A DNA stretch of 64,000 bases, taken from contig NZ_LT629755.1 of assembly GCF_900104685.1 (NCBI RefSeq), positions 2,542,001 through 2,606,000 of the forward strand. Direction: 5' to 3'. The notes below the pieces were generated by a model that worked only from the letters and a program-made list of their open reading frames with translations, was not told where the DNA came from and made no database searches. Position numbers and translations under genes: made by a program. This DNA is from Agromyces flavus. Lineage in GTDB: Bacteria; Actinomycetota; Actinomycetes; Actinomycetales; Microbacteriaceae. Positions 59,338 through 64,000 of the stretch are shown piece after piece (the first letter of the stretch is position 1; the number at the start of each line of letters is the position of its first letter).

Positions 59338-60654
59338 TCAGGCGAAGCTCGGACGCGGGCGGTCGTCGACGCGCGGACACCAGCCCGCGGGCGTGCGGTC
59401 GTACTCGTGCGACGGGCCGTTCGCGACCAGCCGCTTGAGCGCGTCGACGAAGCGCTCGACGTCGTCGGCGGAGGACCCGGCGCCGAGCGAGGCGCGCAGC
59501 CCGTTCGCCCGACTCGCGACACGGTCGAAGAAGGGGTGGGCGCAGAACCGTCCGGCTCGCACCGACACGCCGTGCTCGGCCGCCAGTGCCGCGGCCACGA
59601 GACCGACCGACCCGCGCTCGAGCTCGATGGTGGCGATGCCGAGGCGGTCGTCGGCGTCGTCGAAGCCGCGGATGACGCGCACGCCGGCGATTCGGGCCAG
59701 ACCCGAATGCAGCTGCGACGTGAGGGCGTCCTCGTGGTCGCGGCGGGCCCGCTCCCCCAGGCGCTCCAGCTCGACGAGGGCCCGCGCGAGCGCCGCGATG
59801 CCGAGCACGTTGGGCGTGCCCGCCTCGTGCCGCTCGGCGCCGGTCTTCCACGTCGCGCCGTCCACGCGCACCGACTCGACGGCGCCGCCGCCCTGCAGGT
59901 GGGCGGGCCCGTCGTCGAGCCAGTCCGCCCGGCCGACGAGCGCTCCCGCCCCGTACGGCGCGTAGGCCTTGTGCCCCGAGAAGGCGAGGTAGTCGATGCC
60001 GGATGCCGCGATGTCGACGCGACGGTGCGGCAGCAGCTGCGCGGCATCCACCGCCAGGCGCGCGCCGTGCTCGTGCGCAAGGGCGGCGATCGCGGCGACG
60101 GGCAGCACCTCGCCGGTGACGTTGGACGCGCCGGTCACCGAGACCAGGGCAGCCGGCCTGCGACGCAACTCCGCGGCGAGCGCGCCGAGCGTCGCCGCGA
60201 TGGTCGGCGAGGCCACGACGACGCGACGCCCGCGGCGCTCCCACGGCAGGAGATTGGCGTGGTGCTCCAGGTCGAGCACGACGGTCTCGCCGGGGACGAC
60301 ACCCGCCAGCAGGTTCAGCGCCTCGGTCGTGTTGCGCGTGAACACGACGACGTCGTCGAGGCGCGCCCCGACGTGGCGGGCGACCACCGCACGCGCGTCG
60401 TCGACCAGCGCGGTCGACGCCTGCGACGGATAGCCCGTGCCGCGATGCACGCTCGAGTAGTACGGCAGCACGCTCGCGACGTGCGCGCTCACCGCCGAGA
60501 GGGCCGGGGCGGATGCCGCGACGTCGAGGTTGACGTGCCGCACGCGCCGCCCGCCGAGCACGGGCACCTCGAGGCCGGCGTCGTCGAGCACCGCGAGCGG
60601 TCCGATGTCGCGGGTCGGGGCGCCGACCGACACGGCGGTCGCAGAACCGGACAT
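59338..60654 (-). CDS. Class V aminotransferase, cysteine desulfurase-like
   Basis: 438 aa. PLP fold: NLDVAASAPALSAVSAHVAS, VHRGTGYPSQASTALVDDAR, SVTGASNVTGEVLPVAAIAA, DAAQLLPHRRVDIAASGIDY, PLP lysine in SGHKAYAPYGAGAL, and a Cys in VSVRAGRFCAHPFFDR at the place of the SufS active-site cysteine. Related to SufS/CsdA but without suf genes nearby, so it may act on selenocysteine, cysteine sulfinate or another substrate. Single gene. Confidence 0.85.
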   Translation of the reverse strand: MSGSATAVSVGAPTRDIGPLAVLDDAGLEVPVLGGRRVRHVNLDVAASAPALSAVSAHVASVLPYYSSVHRGTGYPSQASTALVDDARAVVARHVGARLDDVVVFTRNTTEALNLLAGVVPGETVVLDLEHHANLLPWERRGRRVVVASPTIAATLGALAAELRRRPAALVSVTGASNVTGEVLPVAAIAALAHEHGARLAVDAAQLLPHRRVDIAASGIDYLAFSGHKAYAPYGAGALVGRADWLDDGPAHLQGGGAVESVRVDGATWKTGAERHEAGTPNVLGIAALARALVELERLGERARRDHEDALTSQLHSGLARIAGVRVIRGFDDADDRLGIATIELERGSVGLVAAALAAEHGVSVRAGRFCAHPFFDRVASRANGLRASLGAGSSADDVERFVDALKRLVANGPSHEYDRTPAGWCPRVDDRPRPSFA

Positions 60655-60846
60655 GGCGCCTCCTCGGACGTGGTTCGCACGAGGCTACGGACGCCGCCTC
60701 GGCCGCCTCAACCATGGGCGTCACCGTGCGTCACGTCGGGAAACGGGGCGCAACATGCAACCCCGTTCGCGCCATCCGGACCGGCCGTACGATTGGAGCA
60801 CCCGGCACCCGTCGCCGATTCCCCCTACCCCGGAGCACCCCACGAC

Positions 60847-62589
60847 GTGACGACCCACGAGACCGACCAGTTCCCCGACGACCGCACGGCCGCGAACGGA
60901 GACGCCTTCCGCCGGCCCGTGCCCGATCCGGGTCGCGGGCTGCAGCTGAGCGACGTCCCCGAGCTGGTCCTCGTCTCCCCGAACACCCCGCACGCCCGGT
61001 TCGACCGTGACGACCTGGTCGTCCGCAAGGGGCAGTACGCGCTCGCGAACGGGCACGCGACGCCCGACGAGTCGATGGTCGAGGACCTGCTCGCCGTGGC
61101 ATCCGCCCTCGACGACGCCGGCATCGAGTACCTGCTCGTGCGCCGCGATGGCGGCCGGCCCGTGATCGCCGTCGACCGCGCCGAGCGCAAGCGGGTCGTG
61201 CGCGCACTCACCCGCGCCTTCGCCGACGAGCCGTTCTACTCCGCGACGATCGTTCCCGAGAAAGCGGCCGACGTCCCGCACGTGCTCGTCGCCGACGGAA
61301 TGCTGTCATCGCACCGCAAGCCGCGCGCCATCCGGCTGTACCGACCGCGCATCGAGCCGGTCGGCCGCCTGCGGTACGGCGCGGAGTCCGCGGTGCAACT
61401 GGAGTTCTGGCGGTTCGGCGAGGAGATCATCGAGGCGCCGTGCGAGAACGCCCTCATGCGGCGCACCCTCCCGCGCTCCGAGGCGATCGAGGACACCGTG
61501 CACCTGCACGGGCGCGACTGGCGCACGATCGAGCACATGTGGGCGCCGCTCGCCAGCGACATCGACTTCGAGATCGACATGGTGTTCTCATGGGTCGACG
61601 GCTCCGACACCGACTTCCTGCGCGAGCGGGCGCGCCGGATGCAGACCTACGTGGTCGGCGAGGGCGACGAGTCCGAGGCGCGCTACCGCCAGATCGACGA
61701 GTTGAAGTACGCGCTGCGATCGGTGCACCTCTTCGCACCGTGGGTGCGCCGAATCTTCATCTGCACCGACTCGCCCGCGCCGAAGTGGCTGGCCAAGCAC
61801 CCGAAGGTCACCATCGTGCGCAGCGAGGAGATGTTCGCCGACCTCTCGGTGCTGCCGACCTACAACTCGCACGCGGTCGAGAGCCAGCTGCACCGCATCG
61901 AGGGGCTCGCCGAGCACTTCCTGTACTCCAACGACGACATGTTCTTCGGTCGCCCGGTCTCGCCCGACCTGTTCTTCTCGCCCGGCGGGGTCACGAAGTT
62001 CGTCGAGGCGACGACCCGCATCGGGCTCGGCGAGACCGATCCGAGCCGATCGGGCTTCGAGAACGCGGCCCGCGTGAACCGTGCCCTCCTCCGCGAGCGC
62101 TTCGGCAAGGTCACGACCCGCCACCTCGAGCACTGCGCGGCGCCGCTGCGCAAGAGCGTGATGGCCGAGCTCCAGGCCGCCTTCCCCGACGAGTTCCGCC
62201 GGACCGCGGCGAGCCGGTTCCGGTCGGCGACGGACATCTCGGTGACCAACTCGCTGTACCACTACTACGCGCTGCTCACGGGCCGCGCGGTCGTGCAGAC
62301 CGATGCGAGGGTCAAGTACGTCGAAACCACGCTGCGGCGTGCCCTGCCCGCCATGAAGCGCCTGCTCAAACGTCGCGACATGGACATGTTCTGCCTCAAC
62401 GACGGCAGCTTCCCCGAGATCTCGATCGAGGAGCGCACGAGCGCCGTCATCGACTTCCTCGACCGGTACTTCCCGTTCCCGGCGCCATGGGAGAAGGACG
62501 CGGCGGATGCCGCGCCCGCCGTGTCGGCGACGGGCGACGTGCCCTCGCTCGACGAGCTGCGTCGCGCCGCCGGCGACCTCTCGGCCTGA
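60847..62589 (+). CDS. Stealth-family (capsule-type) sugar-phosphate transferase
   Basis: 580 aa from GTG 60847. Stealth conserved regions: CR1 about 240 (DFEIDMVFSWVDGSDTDF), CR2 RYRQIDELKYALRSVHLFAP with FICTDSPAPKW, CR3 HRIEGLAEHFLYSNDDMFFG, and CR4 near the end (MFCLNDGSFPEISIEERTSA). These enzymes move hexose-1-phosphate onto capsule or wall polysaccharides, as does GlcNAc-1-phosphotransferase. The first ~230 residues are variable. TACGAT at 60788-60793 may be the -10. No capsule cluster is visible nearby. Confidence 0.92.
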   Translation: MTTHETDQFPDDRTAANGDAFRRPVPDPGRGLQLSDVPELVLVSPNTPHARFDRDDLVVRKGQYALANGHATPDESMVEDLLAVASALDDAGIEYLLVRRDGGRPVIAVDRAERKRVVRALTRAFADEPFYSATIVPEKAADVPHVLVADGMLSSHRKPRAIRLYRPRIEPVGRLRYGAESAVQLEFWRFGEEIIEAPCENALMRRTLPRSEAIEDTVHLHGRDWRTIEHMWAPLASDIDFEIDMVFSWVDGSDTDFLRERARRMQTYVVGEGDESEARYRQIDELKYALRSVHLFAPWVRRIFICTDSPAPKWLAKHPKVTIVRSEEMFADLSVLPTYNSHAVESQLHRIEGLAEHFLYSNDDMFFGRPVSPDLFFSPGGVTKFVEATTRIGLGETDPSRSGFENAARVNRALLRERFGKVTTRHLEHCAAPLRKSVMAELQAAFPDEFRRTAASRFRSATDISVTNSLYHYYALLTGRAVVQTDARVKYVETTLRRALPAMKRLLKRRDMDMFCLNDGSFPEISIEERTSAVIDFLDRYFPFPAPWEKDAADAAPAVSATGDVPSLDELRRAAGDLSA

Positions 62590-62627
62590 CGCCGCGGCCC
62601 CGAGCCGCCGCTGCTCCAGGCGAGGCG

Positions 62628-63575
62628 CTAGGCGAGCACCGGGATCGGCTCGGTGAACGGCGGTTCGGCCGTCCGCAGGATCGCCGGTGCCGTGGCATCC
62701 GGGATCACCACACCGCCGGCGGAGAGCCGTCGCGCGGACTCGTCGGCGTCGATCCAGTCGAGCGCGGGGTGCTCGCCGAGCGGCACGACCGAATGCAGCA
62801 CCGTGTCGGGGTAGACGTGCACGAGGTTGAACGCCCGGGCGCCGTCGCGTCCGCGCGTGCCGCCGACCGGCACAGTGAGGTCCTGCGTGTAGCAGCTCGC
62901 CGAGGCGACCGACACGGGCACGCCCGCGAACATCGCCGTCGACGAGTAGTGCAGGTGCCCGCCGATGATCGAGCGGATGTCGCTGCCCGCGACGACCTCG
63001 GCGAGTCCGGCCTGGTCGCGCAGCTCGACCGACACCGCGAGGTCGAGCACGCTCGGCACGGGCGGATGGTGCATCGCGAGGATCGTGCCGTCGGGCGCGG
63101 GGATCGACAGCTCCTCGGCCAGCCAGTCGAGCTGGTCGCCCGTGAGCTCGCCGTGGTGGTGACCCGGAACCGACGTGTCGATGGTGATCACGCGGAGACC
63201 GCCGACGTCGTAGACGCGGTCCACGGGCCGGTGTCCGCCCGCGACGTCGCCGAGCAGCCCGCGCCGGAACGCATCGCGATCGTCGTGGTTGCCCATGACC
63301 CAGACCACCTGCGCGCCGAGCCGGGCAGCGGCGGGCTCGACGATCTCGCGGAGCAGCTCGTACGCCTCGGGCTCGCCGCGATCGGCCAGGTCGCCCGTGA
63401 AGACGATCGCCTCGGGGCGGGCACCGGATGCCTCGAACTGCGCGAACAGGTCGCGGAGATGCGCATCGGAGGCGACCCGGTCGTAGAGTCGGCGTCCGCC
63501 TCCCAGCAGGTGCGTGTCGCTGATGTGCAGGAGGAAGTGCGACGGCCGCGGATACTCGGCCCTCCGGATATTCAC
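62628..63575 (-). CDS. Calcineurin-like metallophosphoesterase (CpdA type)
   Basis: 315 aa from GTG 63575. Five metal-site motifs: [52 protein letters not shown]. This is the cAMP phosphodiesterase CpdA / Rv0805-like class of cytoplasmic phosphoesterases; the substrate may be cAMP or another phosphodiester. Convergent with the Stealth gene, 38 bases apart. The 374 bases upstream hold no gene but much secondary structure. Confidence 0.88.
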   Translation of the reverse strand: MNIRRAEYPRPSHFLLHISDTHLLGGGRRLYDRVASDAHLRDLFAQFEASGARPEAIVFTGDLADRGEPEAYELLREIVEPAAARLGAQVVWVMGNHDDRDAFRRGLLGDVAGGHRPVDRVYDVGGLRVITIDTSVPGHHHGELTGDQLDWLAEELSIPAPDGTILAMHHPPVPSVLDLAVSVELRDQAGLAEVVAGSDIRSIIGGHLHYSSTAMFAGVPVSVASASCYTQDLTVPVGGTRGRDGARAFNLVHVYPDTVLHSVVPLGEHPALDWIDADESARRLSAGGVVIPDATAPAILRTAEPPFTEPIPVLA

Positions 63576-63755
63576 GAAATGCTCCGTCTCGTCGACTCTG
63601 CGGGTCGTCCGGGTGTGACGAACCTAGCGCAGCAGTCGCAACCGAACGTGCAGTGAATGCGGGGTGTGACGAAGCTGAACGTGTCGACGTGACCCACGTT
63701 CGAGGGTCGCTGTCAAGGCCCTCCCGCGAGAAACACCGACCCCCGAGACTCACTT

Positions 63756-63916
63756 ACGAGGTGTTCGTCACCTCGTGGCAGGCCGGTCGGGAGAGCCGAA
63801 GACCGTTCCCGTCCCCCGGGAGTCTTCTCCGGCCGGCCTGCCGTTCGCCCGCCGGATGAGTCCCCCTGGGCCGGGAACGTGCACCCGGTCCCCCGGCGGG
63901 CGGAACCGTTCGCCCG
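63756..63916. other. Highly structured intergenic region (multi-hairpin)
   Basis: The gap 63576-63949 has no gene. Between 63756 and 63916 many arms pair: ACGAGGTG/CACCTCGT (63756-63763, 63769-63776); GGCAGGCCGG/CCGGCCTGCC (63777-63786, 63833-63842) with inner arms of GGAGA/TCTCC and GAAGAC/GTCTTC; CGCCCGCCGG/CCGGCGGGCG (63846-63855, 63893-63902) enclosing CCGGG/CCCGG (63871-63875, 63884-63888); and CGGGCG/CGCCCG (63897-63902, 63911-63916). It could be a terminator array for the gene ending at 63950, or a structured RNA; no known family recognised. Confidence 0.5.
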
Positions 63917-63949
63917 AGACCGGGCGGTGCCGGGTCGGATCGAGCGTCC

Positions 63950-64000
63950 TCAGCCCTTGGGCTTGTCGGGGCGGTTGGTCGCGCCGGGCGGATCCGGCCG
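63950..64000 (-). CDS. C-terminal end of an unidentified protein (cut by window edge)
   Basis: An open minus-strand frame enters from the window edge and ends at TGA 63952-63950. The visible 16 residues are RPDPPGATNRPDKPKG, a Pro/Lys-rich tail like many cytoplasmic protein ends. Too short to identify. A non-coding explanation cannot be excluded. Confidence 0.3.
   Translation of the reverse strand, partial: RPDPPGATNRPDKPKG

Noticed and set aside
63653..63859. 68-aa plus-strand frame in the structured intergenic region
   Set aside because: No ribosome-binding site, composition not protein-like, and it crosses the multi-hairpin region.
1..64000. CRISPR arrays, transposases, integrases, phage genes
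   Set aside because: None seen; repeats present are palindromic or single tandem pairs, not regularly spaced arrays.

Overview
The window is a chromosomal stretch of a very GC-rich, gene-dense actinobacterium. The secE-nusG-rplK-rplA cluster with an upstream tRNA-Trp, the GTG starts, probable leaderless promoters and the overall gene content fit the Microbacteriaceae, perhaps an Agromyces-like organism. The family assignment is inference; no 16S gene is present. I see no insertion sequence, prophage, integrase, CRISPR array or origin. The region reads as core and catabolic chromosome with a few lineage-specific small genes and palindromic repeats.

Layout. 1-3.2 kb: the 5' end of a PhoD-like phosphatase gene, an HxlR regulator with a VOC protein behind a double-palindrome operator, and a PucR regulator. 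3.3-6.4 kb: a divergent methylmalonate/malonate-semialdehyde dehydrogenase and class III aminotransferase, probably beta-alanine or similar omega-amino acid catabolism. 6.6-8.8 kb: an exported flavin amine oxidase whose domain order is circularly permuted, and a Pr6Pr membrane protein. 8.8-11.3 kb: a cystine-type amino acid ABC importer. 11.6-17.9 kb: a small membrane protein, a GNAT, then a GntR regulator coupled to a standalone Cache sensor, a succinate-semialdehyde dehydrogenase and an APC permease; the last two share a 27-nt promoter box. 18-21.7 kb: two tandem paralogous TPR-LuxR regulators and a DUF1801 protein. 21.8-23 kb: acylphosphatase and three small, mostly acidic proteins. 23.1-25.9 kb: rplA, rplK, nusG, secE and tRNA-Trp (minus strand). 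25.9-29.1 kb: a large membrane protein carrying a GH67-like glycosidase region, with a LacI-type operator upstream.

29.2-34.3 kb: a DUF7144 protein, an aspartate-type aminotransferase, a dGTPase-like HD hydrolase, and a lysG/lysE pair in which lysE carries palindromic repeats inside its coding sequence. 34.3-35.6 kb: a cysteine-codon leader peptide and hairpins ahead of a 2-oxoglutarate/Fe(II) oxygenase. 35.9-38.1 kb: a double-YCII protein translationally coupled to an ECF42-type sigma factor. 38.2-41.9 kb: ABC-2 transporter and two-component system. 41.9-46.3 kb: a PAP2/diacylglycerol kinase fusion, murB, two hot-dog dehydratase subunits and DUF937. 46.6-47.6 kb: ArsR plus SRPBCC. 47.8-57.6 kb: a putrescine/GABA operon (APC permease, universal stress protein, putrescine oxidase, aldehyde dehydrogenase, glutamate-type dehydrogenase, gabT) divergent from its own PucR regulator. 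57.7-64 kb: DUF1918, SGNH hydrolase, FBP zinc protein, cysteine-desulfurase-like enzyme, Stealth phosphotransferase, metallophosphoesterase, a heavily structured intergenic region, and the end of an unidentified gene.

The unifying theme is amine and omega-amino-acid use: three separate permease, aminotransferase, oxidase or semialdehyde dehydrogenase sets, each beside its own regulator (PucR, GntR plus Cache, PucR). Four convergent gene pairs end in an interlocked CTAG with both stops TAG, and many genes start about 7 nt after a TANNNT -10 box, indicating leaderless mRNAs.
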